From CAZBWS01 sp964495705 (GTDB lineage: Bacteria > Pseudomonadota > Gammaproteobacteria > HTCC5015), in the NCBI GenBank assembly GCA_964495705.1, contig CAZBWS010000035.1, forward strand, positions 1 through 25,829: a stretch of DNA of 25,829 nt, given 5' to 3'. The position numbers were made by a program, and so were the translations under genes. This document shows positions 1 through 7,127 of the stretch, piece by piece; the first letter of the stretch is position 1, and the number at the start of each line of letters is the position of its first letter. The notes under the pieces are model-generated. The model was not told the origin of the DNA. It did not search any database and saw only the letters and a program-made list of their open reading frames with translations.

Positions 1-803
1 TCCCACAACTGCGCATAGCTTTTTTTCACTTCGGGGTGCAATTGTTCGCCAACCAGCTCGGCCAAGGGGCGCAAGACAAAGGCGTATTTTAAGATTTCAT
101 CTCTAGGCAATGTAATGCCCGCTTTAGTAACAGTGCGGTTGTCCAGAATCAGCAAATCCAAGTCAATCGTACGTGCGGAGAATTTTGGGCGGCTGCGATC
201 TCTGCCGAGCTGAGCCTCTATATCCCGCAGCTTAGCCGCTGTACCTTGCACACCTAGGGCAGAATCAAAGCCAGCAACTAGATTAATAAAGTCCTCACCC
301 TCAAAGCCCACCGCTGGATTTTGATAGTTTTTGGATAGCTCTAGTGGGCCAAAGCTTTTCTCCAATAACTTTAATGATGCTTTTATGTTGTCCTTGGCGT
401 TCACATTAGAACCGATACTGACGTAGGCGCGCTGGCGTGTATGTACATAGTCCTCCTTGCGTCGCTCTATTACCACGCCCACTTCACTGGAGCCGCGCAC
501 TGCACCGGGCTTGCCCAGCTTTAAACGCAGCCAAGGAGTCTTAAACTCGGTCAATATAATGCAGGCTATTTGCTCGGCTAGTTTTTCAACTAGCTCAAAT
601 TCACTTTCGCGAACAAATTCGATAATGCGTTTAGAAACAGCTTTGTAGTTCAATGTGTCAGAAATGTCATCCGAATTAGCCGCGGCCGCAATATCCGTAC
701 CCATCTCTAAATCGATGCTAACCACTTGGCGAATCTGGCGCTCCCAGTCGTAGATACCAATGACCGTATCAACACGCAAATCTTTAACAAAGACAATATC
801 CAT
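1..803 (-). CDS. folB-folK: FolB-FolK fusion: dihydroneopterin aldolase / HPPK, 3'-truncated by window edge
   Basis: One uninterrupted minus-strand frame from ATG at 803 runs off the left edge (267 codons seen, no stop). Residues 1-118 look like dihydroneopterin aldolase: start MDIVFVKDLRVDTVIGIYDW, Glu21, Tyr53, and Lys98 in LKLGKPGAV, matching the known FolB active-site positions. Residues about 126-267 are 6-hydroxymethyl-dihydropterin pyrophosphokinase: YVSIGSN at 127-133 and RTIDLDLLI at 211-219, whose Asp214 and Asp216 correspond to the Mg-binding DxD. The two enzymes catalyse consecutive folate steps: aldol cleavage of dihydroneopterin, then pyrophosphorylation from ATP. Only about 15-25 C-terminal residues should be missing. 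A weak GGGTAAG precedes the start. FolB and FolK are more often separate in gammaproteobacteria. A sequencing frameshift merging two genes is possible, but the linker is short and in frame. Confidence 0.9.
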   Translation of the reverse strand, partial: MDIVFVKDLRVDTVIGIYDWERQIRQVVSIDLEMGTDIAAAANSDDISDTLNYKAVSKRIIEFVRESEFELVEKLAEQIACIILTEFKTPWLRLKLGKPGAVRGSSEVGVVIERRKEDYVHTRQRAYVSIGSNVNAKDNIKASLKLLEKSFGPLELSKNYQNPAVGFEGEDFINLVAGFDSALGVQGTAAKLRDIEAQLGRDRSRPKFSARTIDLDLLILDNRTVTKAGITLPRDEILKYAFVLRPLAELVGEQLHPEVKKSYAQLW

Positions 804-895
804 GACTTACCCACTATTTATATGAACTGGGCGCACCATACCGCTAAACCTGACCAACGGCTATAAAAAACCCACCCCCCACCTTCAATTCAGGC

Positions 896-909
896 TATAC
901 TCGCGCCCC
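896..909 (+). promoter_or_regulatory. Possible upstream rpmB promoter: -10 box with GC-rich discriminator
   Basis: TATACT followed directly by CGCGCCCC. The rpsU promoter carries the same 14-mer with one change (22473-22486). No convincing -35 lies 16-18 bases upstream, where the sequence is a C-run. GC-rich discriminators after the -10 are typical of growth-rate and ppGpp-controlled ribosomal promoters, so this may be a second rpmB promoter. It is tentative. Confidence 0.4.
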
Positions 910-985
910 GAAAGCCCGCAATGGCTCAAAACTGTGCATTTGAGAGTAAATATTCATCTATTTGAATATTTTTATCAGATAGTCC

Positions 986-1014
986 TTGAGTCGCCATTCT
1001 TTTTTGGCTATTAT
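986..1014 (+). promoter_or_regulatory. Sigma70-type promoter for rpmB-rpmG
   Basis: TTGAGT (986-991), a 17-base spacer and TATTAT (1009-1014), followed by the GC-rich CGCGGCC. Optimal spacing and position 43 bases before the rpmB start make it the best promoter in the 804-1056 gap. The rest of that gap holds the folB 5' side, for which I see no confident promoter. Confidence 0.6.
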
Positions 1015-1056
1015 TCGCGGCCTCATTTTGAACAGACAATCAGCTGGAATTTAGCC

Positions 1057-1293
1057 ATGTCTAAAGTATGCCAAGTTACTGGAAAGCGTCCCGTTACAGG
1101 GAACAATGTTTCTCACTCTCAAATCAAGAGTAAGCGACGTTTTCTTCCAAATCTTCATTCTCACCGTTTTTGGGTTGAGTCTGAGAACCGTTACGTAAAA
1201 CTACGCCTTACAGCCAAGGGTATGCGTATCATCGACAAGCTAGGCATTGATGCCGTACTTGCTGATGTTCGTGCTCGTGGCGAAAAGGTTTAA
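1057..1293 (+). CDS. rpmB: 50S ribosomal protein L28
   Basis: 78 residues, the usual length for bacterial L28, beginning MSKVCQVTGKRPVTGNN and ending VLADVRARGEKV. The protein binds 23S rRNA in the large subunit. The frame stays open upstream to 934, but the L28 family start (MSKVCQVTGK) fixes the ATG at 1057, and the promoter at 986-1014 would lie inside the longer version. It is followed after 12 bases by rpmG, the common rpmB-rpmG pair. The two Cys ligands found in zinc-binding L28 paralogues are absent, as only Cys5 is present. Confidence 0.97.
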   Translation: MSKVCQVTGKRPVTGNNVSHSQIKSKRRFLPNLHSHRFWVESENRYVKLRLTAKGMRIIDKLGIDAVLADVRARGEKV

Positions 1294-1305
1294 TAGGAGA
1301 ACCCC

Positions 1306-1461
1306 ATGCGCGAAAAGATTCGTTTGAACTCATCTGCTGGTACTGGTCACTTCTATACTACTACCAAGAATAAGAAAAACACGCCTGAGAAGATGGAGAT
1401 GAAGAAGTATGATCCCGTCGTTCGCAAGCATGTAATGTACAAGGAAGGTAAAATTAAGTAG
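1306..1461 (+). CDS. rpmG: 50S ribosomal protein L33
   Basis: 51 residues starting MREKIRLNSSAGTGHFYTTT and ending VMYKEGKIK, the full family length. It is a small basic protein near the ribosomal E site. No CxxC pairs are present, so this is the zinc-independent form. The ribosome binding site AGGAGA sits 6 bases before the ATG. The gene is co-transcribed with rpmB, and its stop codon TAG lies inside a long hairpin (1448-1478). Confidence 0.97.
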   Translation: MREKIRLNSSAGTGHFYTTTKNKKNTPEKMEMKKYDPVVRKHVMYKEGKIK

Positions 1462-1478
1462 AGCCTACTTAATTTTAC
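1448..1478 (+). other. Perfect 14-bp hairpin enclosing the rpmG stop codon
   Basis: GTAAAATTAAGTAG (1448-1461), loop AGC, CTACTTAATTTTAC (1465-1478). The stem can extend a few pairs outward with G-U pairs. The final TAG of the left arm is the rpmG stop. It has no GC core and no T-run, so it is not a textbook terminator. A GC-rich terminator follows 5 bases later. It may serve as a 3'-end stabiliser. Confidence 0.75.
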
Positions 1479-1483
1479 TTTTA

Positions 1484-1509
1484 AAAAAACCCGCTTCGGC
1501 GGGTTTTTT
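1484..1509. terminator. Bidirectional rho-independent terminator, rpmG / ggt
   Basis: AAAAAACCCGC, tetraloop TTCG, GCGGGTTTTTT. The A-run before the stem and the T-run after it make it functional on both strands, serving the convergent rpmBG and ggt operons. Confidence 0.93.
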
Positions 1510-1530
1510 GTTGCCTATAATAAAAAGTAA

Positions 1531-3249
1531 CTACTGATAACTCCCCAAATCCGCCCGACCCAAGCCACGAGGGTCAGAGGCCGCATCAACTTTACCCGTT
1601 GCCTTATCCCAGACCACCGCCTGCATATTGCCATACTGGCGGCTCATCTCCTTCACCTCATGACCCAGCAACTGTAACTCCAACTGCATATTGTCATTCA
1701 GTGCGCCTTTTTCAAATTGAATAAAATCGGGCAAAAACTGGTGATGGAAACGCGGCAAACTCACCATAGAAGCCGCATCCCCCCCGCTCCTAAAGTCCAA
1801 TAGGGCCAGCAGTACCATCGTAATAATTCGACTCCCCCCGGGTGTCCCGAGCACCGCTACTCGATCGCCGTACTCAATAATCGTTGGCGACATGCTCGAC
1901 AACATGCGCTTCCCAGGCTCTATTTTATTCGCCTCGCCGCCAACCAGGCCATAGCCATTCGGCGAATTAGGTTTGGCAGCAAAATCATCCATCTCATTGT
2001 TGAGCAAGACGCCCGTTCCTGCGGCTACCGAGCCAGAGCCAAAGGGATAGTTGATCGACAAGGTCGCTGCAACCATATTGCCGTGCTTATCGATGATAGA
2101 AAAGTGTGTGGTATCCTCGCCCTTGGCTGGGCTCTCGACGCCAGGCAAGCTCGCGCTCAGGGTGGCGCGGTCCTTGCGAATACTGGCCGCCAAACCCGCC
2201 GCATACACAGGGTTAAGCAACGTCTTTACTGGCACCTCAACAAAATCTGGGTCGCCGAGGTGTTCGGCGCGATCACGATAAGCTCTGCGCATCGACTCAA
2301 CCAACAAATGCATGCGCTGCTCTGGCTTCAGCTTAGCAAGCTCAAACTCACTCAAGGTATTCAAAATTTGCAACAAAGCCACACCACCAGAGGAAGGCGG
2401 TGCTGCAGAGACTATCCGCATACCTTGATATTCGCCCCTTACCGGCTGGCGCTCAACGACGCGATAAGCCTTAAGGTCTTCCGCACTCCAGATGCCGCCC
2501 TCGGACTGCACGCTCGCCACTAGCGCATCCCCTATTGCGCCCTGATAGAAGCCCGCGGCACCTTGCTTAGCGATAGCTTTCAAAGTCTTGGCTAGATCGG
2601 CCTGCACTAAAATTTCGCCCGCCTTGGGCAACTCGCCTTTATTCAGAAATATATCCGCGGCAGCAGCTGAAGCCTTTATCGCAGGTAAACGAAAGCCCAG
2701 CATTTTGATGATTTTGTCGCCCACCTCAAAACCCTGTTCAGCCAGAGCAATGGCAGGAGCCAGCGTTTTATTCAGCTCTAGATTACCGCGCTTGTTCGCC
2801 AGGTAGTCCAACGCTGCAGGTATGCCGGGTATGCCAGCAGCCAATGCGCCGTCCTTGGACTTACGCTTCAACACATCGCCATATACATCCAAATACATTT
2901 GCGAGTGCGCCTCCGAGGGCGCCGTCTCACGGGCGTCGAGCATTATACTCGAGCCATCTTTACCCGAGCGCAGCAAATAAAAACCTCCACCACCCAAACC
3001 TGAGCCATAGGGCTCCACTACAGCCAGTGCTGCCGTTGCCGCCACTGCCGCATCAAAGGCATTACCGCCCTGCGCCAAAACATCCATAGCTGCCTGCGTT
3101 GCCAGCGGGTGCGCCGTCGCCACTGCCGCCTGCGCAGGCGCCACACCCTTAGCTGCTATTATTTGGGGCGAGTTAACAGCCGCTACAAAAAGGACTCCCG
3201 TCAGGAGCCCCTTTAAATACATCTCTTTATTGCGCATAAAAATGTTCAT
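1531..3249 (-). CDS. ggt: Gamma-glutamyltransferase, exported
   Basis: 572 residues with an N-terminal hydrophobic segment (about 12-25) ending near IIAAKG, consistent with export to the periplasm. GGT enzymes cleave themselves into two subunits and transfer or hydrolyse the gamma-glutamyl group of glutathione. The processing site and catalytic Thr is Thr380 in DTTHFSIID. Other family landmarks are GSGLGGGGF near 82-90, NNEMDDF, SSMSPTI and GTPGGSRI. The coaD stop TAG abuts the ATG exactly (TAGATG), so translation is probably coupled. Met5 and Met11 are alternative starts and would still keep the signal peptide. This is the last gene of the M16-rsmD-coaD operon and ends at a shared terminator. 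Confidence 0.95.
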   Translation of the reverse strand: MNIFMRNKEMYLKGLLTGVLFVAAVNSPQIIAAKGVAPAQAAVATAHPLATQAAMDVLAQGGNAFDAAVAATAALAVVEPYGSGLGGGGFYLLRSGKDGSSIMLDARETAPSEAHSQMYLDVYGDVLKRKSKDGALAAGIPGIPAALDYLANKRGNLELNKTLAPAIALAEQGFEVGDKIIKMLGFRLPAIKASAAAADIFLNKGELPKAGEILVQADLAKTLKAIAKQGAAGFYQGAIGDALVASVQSEGGIWSAEDLKAYRVVERQPVRGEYQGMRIVSAAPPSSGGVALLQILNTLSEFELAKLKPEQRMHLLVESMRRAYRDRAEHLGDPDFVEVPVKTLLNPVYAAGLAASIRKDRATLSASLPGVESPAKGEDTTHFSIIDKHGNMVAATLSINYPFGSGSVAAGTGVLLNNEMDDFAAKPNSPNGYGLVGGEANKIEPGKRMLSSMSPTIIEYGDRVAVLGTPGGSRIITMVLLALLDFRSGGDAASMVSLPRFHHQFLPDFIQFEKGALNDNMQLELQLLGHEVKEMSRQYGNMQAVVWDKATGKVDAASDPRGLGRADLGSYQ

Positions 3250-3732
3250 CTATTTGTGCAACCTATCCAGCAAGGCCCTTTCAATAATCGGCGGACAAAA
3301 ACTCGACACGTCACCACGATAACGCGCAATTTCTTTGACCAACGTGGATGAAATAAAGGAGTGCTCTTCCGCTGGAGTCAAAAAGATCGTATCAATTTTA
3401 CTGTTCAGGCGACGGTTAGTGTTTGCCAACTGCAACTCAAACTCGTAATCTGATACCGCACGCAGGCCGCGCACAATAACCTGAGCCCCTACTTCGGCAG
3501 CAAAATCCACCACCAATGACTCAAAGGCCACCACCTCTACATTGGGGCAGTCCTTTAACACCTCTCGACTTAAGGCAATACGCTCTTCGGTGGAAAATAG
3601 GGGCTGCTTCTTGGAATTAATCCCAATCGCGAAGATGAGCTTGTCGAACATTTTGGCGGCACGAAAAACCAAATCCATATGACCATTGGTAATGGGGTCA
3701 AAACTACCAGGGTAAATTGCGATGCTTTGCAT
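3250..3732 (-). CDS. coaD: Phosphopantetheine adenylyltransferase
   Basis: 160 residues, the full length of the family. It transfers AMP from ATP to 4'-phosphopantetheine, the penultimate step of coenzyme A synthesis in the cytosol. Landmarks are GSFDPITNGH at 9-18 (nucleotidyltransferase T/HxGH motif), RGLR at 88-91 and ISSTLVKEIA at about 127-136. It lies 33 bases after rsmD and directly precedes ggt. The rsmD-coaD neighbourhood is widely conserved in Proteobacteria. Confidence 0.98.
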   Translation of the reverse strand: MQSIAIYPGSFDPITNGHMDLVFRAAKMFDKLIFAIGINSKKQPLFSTEERIALSREVLKDCPNVEVVAFESLVVDFAAEVGAQVIVRGLRAVSDYEFELQLANTNRRLNSKIDTIFLTPAEEHSFISSTLVKEIARYRGDVSSFCPPIIERALLDRLHK

Positions 3733-3765
3733 TGCGTGAACACTCTATATAAAGATGCCGTTATT

Positions 3766-4338
3766 CTAACGGCTTTTTACAGCCAAGCCAAAGGCCACCT
3801 GCCCAGCATTTTTATCGCGGTGGTAATGCCAGCCCTCAGGTAACACTGGCAGGCCTTTGGCGCGATCTTGTTCGATATAAATAGCCCCATCTTCATGCAT
3901 ACGCTCGACCAACAATGGCAACAACTGTGGCAGTACATCCAAATCAAAAGGCGGGTCGAGAAAGACTAAATCCAGCTCGCCCCCTAGCTGGGCCACATAA
4001 TCTTGTGCCGATTGATTGTAAATACGCACAACGGTTGTTTTCAGCCTATCCGCATTCGCTTTCAGCTGCGCCGCGGCCTTGCGGTCTTTTTCAACCAACA
4101 ACACTTCCGCAGCCCCACGCGAAGCCGCCTCAAAACCCAGCGCCCCCGTGCCCGCAAACAAGTCCAAGCAACGTGCCCCTGGCAAGTCGGGCGCTATCCA
4201 GTTAAACAGCGTTTCACGGACTTGGTCTTTGGTAGGCCGTAAACCTGGCGAATCCAGTACGGGCAAGCGTCGCCCACGCCATAGGCCAGCGATGATGCGA
4301 ACCTGCTGAGCGGGTTTATTTTTCAAGTGTATTGCCAA
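3766..4338 (-). CDS. rsmD: 16S rRNA (guanine-966-N2)-methyltransferase
   Basis: 190 residues. It methylates G966 of 16S rRNA using S-adenosylmethionine. SAM-binding motif I is LDLFAGTGALGFEA at 58-71, and the catalytic motif IV is DPPF at 128-131. The N-terminal block RIIAGLWRGRRLPV and GLRPTKDQVRETLFNWI are RsmD hallmarks. The ATG overlaps the end of the upstream M16 gene by 23 bases, indicating translational coupling. An ATGCGGATA site lies inside the gene at 4047-4055, encoding part of NADR. Confidence 0.95.
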   Translation of the reverse strand: MAIHLKNKPAQQVRIIAGLWRGRRLPVLDSPGLRPTKDQVRETLFNWIAPDLPGARCLDLFAGTGALGFEAASRGAAEVLLVEKDRKAAAQLKANADRLKTTVVRIYNQSAQDYVAQLGGELDLVFLDPPFDLDVLPQLLPLLVERMHEDGAIYIEQDRAKGLPVLPEGWHYHRDKNAGQVAFGLAVKSR

Positions 4339-5623
4339 CGACCACCGTCACCAACTTATCCGCATCAATCCGCTTCTGCCAAGCTTTGCGGATACTTTCC
4401 ACCGTAACCTCACTCACCTTGGCATTGAACTGCTGCAAATAATTCAGCGGCAATTTATAGAAACCCAGCATCGCCAAAGACTGTACCAGCTTGCTATTGC
4501 TATCGTTGCGCAAGGGCGCACTTCCGGTGATATTTTTTAGCGCTTTATCTAGCTGCTCTTGGCTGGGACCGGCGGCAATAAAGCCTTTGATATTTTCCAT
4601 CATCAATTCAATGGCCTGCTCGCCCTGTGCATTTTTCGTCTGCATGCCCGCCGTAAACGGCCCCAGTTCCTGCATCGGCGAAAAGTAGCTGTACACGCTA
4701 TAGGCCAAGCCACGGTCTTCGCGAATGCTCTGCATTAACTGCGAGGCGAAGCCGCTGCCACCCAGAATATGGTTACCCACATACAAATTATAATAATCTT
4801 CTTCGCCACGCTTTAAGCCTGGCTGGCCAATCATGATATGTGACTGCTGTGTTTGCATTTGAATATTTTCACGCTTCGCCGCAGCCAGCGCAGGCACCGC
4901 CTCCACTGCTGACGCCGCCTCACCCGCCGGAACTGAGCTACTTAATTGCTCAGCAATTTGTATAGCACGCGACTTATCCAAGTCACCGACAATCGCGATG
5001 ACTGCATTTTTAGCTACGTAATAGCTTTTATGAAAGCGGCGTAAATGAATACGCTGAATGCGCTGTACCGACGCTTCACTGCCAGAAGGCATATTCGCAT
5101 AAGGATGCTCACCATATAACGCCTTAAAATAGGCGCGCTTAGCCACCGCAGCAGGTTTTTGTTTTTGGCTTTTCAGACCCAGTAGCAAGCGCTTTTTCTC
5201 GCGCAAAAAATCTGCCTTTGGATACGTCGGCTGAGATAACACTTTAGTGAACACCTCAAGGGCAGGGCTTAAACGGGTTTCATCGGATAAGCTGCGCAGC
5301 GACAATACAGCCATATCGCGCATGGAAGCATTCGACATTTTTGCACCCACATTCTCCAAAGCTTCGGCGATGCCATTGGCATCCAAGTCCGCAGCCCCTG
5401 TGTCTAACAAGCCATTGGCGAGTGCGGCAACGCCAGAGATCTTATCCCGCGCACCGCCGGCATTAAACACCATGCGGATATCCGCCATGGGAATACTATG
5501 CGTCTGTATAAAATAAACCCGCGCGCCATTTTGCGTCTCCCAATGCTGAATGTTTTGCCCATGGGAAAATGCTGAGCTAAGCAGTAGTGTGATAAATACG
5601 AATTTTTGAATAGTGTTCTGCAT
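4316..5623 (-). CDS. M16-family peptidase-like subunit, zinc site lost
   Basis: 435 residues with a signal peptide (hydrophobic 8-20), so probably periplasmic. The fold is M16 (pitrilysin/insulinase-like). At the place where active members have HxxEH the sequence reads GVAALANGLL (about 64-73), so the zinc ligands are missing. The C-terminal half keeps the substrate-gripping R-Y region, REDRGLAYSVYSYFSP. In known bacterial heterodimeric M16 enzymes one subunit carries the zinc and the other supplies this R/Y pair. This protein would be the partner of the gene starting at 7016, one base upstream. The physiological substrate is unknown. It carries two ATGCGGATA sites, at 4357 and 5472. Confidence 0.88.
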   Translation of the reverse strand: MQNTIQKFVFITLLLSSAFSHGQNIQHWETQNGARVYFIQTHSIPMADIRMVFNAGGARDKISGVAALANGLLDTGAADLDANGIAEALENVGAKMSNASMRDMAVLSLRSLSDETRLSPALEVFTKVLSQPTYPKADFLREKKRLLLGLKSQKQKPAAVAKRAYFKALYGEHPYANMPSGSEASVQRIQRIHLRRFHKSYYVAKNAVIAIVGDLDKSRAIQIAEQLSSSVPAGEAASAVEAVPALAAAKRENIQMQTQQSHIMIGQPGLKRGEEDYYNLYVGNHILGGSGFASQLMQSIREDRGLAYSVYSYFSPMQELGPFTAGMQTKNAQGEQAIELMMENIKGFIAAGPSQEQLDKALKNITGSAPLRNDSNSKLVQSLAMLGFYKLPLNYLQQFNAKVSEVTVESIRKAWQKRIDADKLVTVVVGNTLEK

Positions 5624-5624
5624 C

Positions 5625-7016
5625 TTAATTCTGCTCCTGCTGGGCTACATCGGGGACCAACTCACCCACGGTTAAACCTCGTGCGGTAAAATATTTATTT
5701 GCCACGGCCTGAATATCCGCCGCCGTTACCCCTTGCACCCTGGTTACATACTCATCCGCTTTTTTCCAGCTGAGACCGACGGTTTCCAGCAAGCCAAGCA
5801 CCAGACCCTGATAAAACATTGAGTCTTTCTCATACACATCTGCGGCCAAGACTTGGGACTTAACACGGTTCAACTCCGCCTCCGTGACAGGCTCAGTCTT
5901 AATGCGCTGTATTTGCGCCATCAATGCCGCCTCTAGGTCTGCAGCTGTTTTGCCCTTCGCCGGCGAACCACTGAGCGTGAATAGCGTCTGCAATCGATCG
6001 GCCAAGCTATAACTCGCCCCTGCCCCCTGGGCGACCTGATGTTCGCGCACCAACTCGCGAGGGAAGCGCGCACTGTTGCCGCCACTTAATACGCCCGCCA
6101 ACACCTCTAGGGCATAAACGTCTTTTTCTATGTTCACATCACCCTTGGCGGTAACCATGCTCGGCACTTTCCAACCCAGTAAAATAGAGGGTAGCTCTGC
6201 ACGTCCGTGCACCTGAATGCGACGCGCTCCCAATTGGGGGGTTTCTGGCTGGGGCTTTGGTGGGTCAAGATCTACCGCCTTGTGCTTGCCAAAGGTGTTT
6301 TTAGCCAAGGCAAACACTTCATAGGGGTTCACGTCACCGACAACGACTTGAATCGCCTTATTGGGCGCGTACCAGCGACGATACCAGTCCATCGCATCAT
6401 GCATCGTCAATGTATTCAAATCCTCCATCCAACCCACGATAGGGTGGTGATAAGGACTATTCATAAATGCTGCTGCCTGAAAGCGCTCATAAGTCAAAGA
6501 CCCCGGTTTGTCTTCCGTGCGCCAGCGACGCTCCTCTTTAACCACCTCCAACTCTTTCTTAAATTCTTCCTCACTGATACGCACATTGCGCATGCGATCA
6601 GCCTCTAGCTGCATCATCAAAGGCAGGCGATCAGCAGCGATGGTCTGGAAATAAGCCGTATAGTCCTTGCCCGTAAAGGCGTTATCACGCCCGCCATTTT
6701 CGGCGACAATCTCCGAGAACTCGCCAATTTTCAAATGCTCCGTCTCCTTGAACATCATGTGCTCTAAGACATGGGAGATGCCGGTAATGCCGTTGTACTC
6801 ATAACTGGAGCCCACCTTATACCAAACTTGATTAACAACCACGGGGGAGCGGCGATCGACTTTGACCAGTATCTTCATACCGTTACTCAAAACTTGCTCA
6901 TACACTTTGCCGTCTTCTACTGGGGCATGGTCGCTGTCAGGCACATTCAATTTAACGGCGCTTTGCGAACACGCGCCTAAAAATAGGGCACAACTCATTA
7001 ATATGGCTTTTTTCAC
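5625..7016 (-). CDS. M16-family zinc metallopeptidase, lipoprotein, catalytic subunit
   Basis: 463 residues. The N-terminus MKKAILMSCALFLGACSQ has a lipobox (LGAC, lipidated Cys16), so it is predicted to be membrane-anchored in the periplasm. The inverted zinc motif HVLEHM occupies 82-87 (His82, Glu85, His86). The third ligand is expected about 76 residues on, and KEERR with Glu161/Glu162 fits. It is the first gene of the minus-strand operon and divergent from ftsY, the arrangement I recall from Pseudomonas (two zinc proteases next to ftsYEX-rpoH). PqqL-like or YmxG-like labels are sometimes used; a role in PQQ synthesis is not supported here. Confidence 0.93.
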   Translation of the reverse strand: MKKAILMSCALFLGACSQSAVKLNVPDSDHAPVEDGKVYEQVLSNGMKILVKVDRRSPVVVNQVWYKVGSSYEYNGITGISHVLEHMMFKETEHLKIGEFSEIVAENGGRDNAFTGKDYTAYFQTIAADRLPLMMQLEADRMRNVRISEEEFKKELEVVKEERRWRTEDKPGSLTYERFQAAAFMNSPYHHPIVGWMEDLNTLTMHDAMDWYRRWYAPNKAIQVVVGDVNPYEVFALAKNTFGKHKAVDLDPPKPQPETPQLGARRIQVHGRAELPSILLGWKVPSMVTAKGDVNIEKDVYALEVLAGVLSGGNSARFPRELVREHQVAQGAGASYSLADRLQTLFTLSGSPAKGKTAADLEAALMAQIQRIKTEPVTEAELNRVKSQVLAADVYEKDSMFYQGLVLGLLETVGLSWKKADEYVTRVQGVTAADIQAVANKYFTARGLTVGELVPDVAQQEQN

Positions 7017-7127
7017 ATTATTTCCTGCGTGATTTATCTAATGTTAGGCACATGCGGATATGCCGCATGGCACGGGAATGATACGATAGCGGCCTACTAA
7101 ACACTATAGATTTACCTAGAGACGCAC
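7017..7127. promoter_or_regulatory. Divergent promoter region between M16 operon and ftsY, with a small inverted repeat
   Basis: This 111-base gap must hold promoters for both directions. The inverted repeat CATGCGG-ATATG-CCGCATG (7051-7069, 7-bp stem) includes a complete ATGCGGATA motif at 7052-7060. An AT-rich ACTATAGAT just upstream of ftsY may be its -10. I could not fix a -35 for either direction. Confidence 0.5.

Noticed and set aside
934..1056. N-terminal extension of the L28 frame to an ATG at 934
   Set aside because: The extension has no L28 similarity, the family start is at 1057, and a well-spaced promoter (986-1014) lies within it.
2083..2523. Long plus-strand open frames inside ggt (also 6207-6608 and 9116-9595 opposite other genes)
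   Set aside because: They lie antisense to strongly conserved genes, have no recognisable motifs or ribosome sites, and disappear once the real genes are accepted.
5625..7016. Naming the M16 peptidase as a pyrroloquinoline quinone biosynthesis gene
   Set aside because: No other pqq gene is nearby, and the rsmD-coaD-ggt // ftsYEX context matches general M16 pairs instead.
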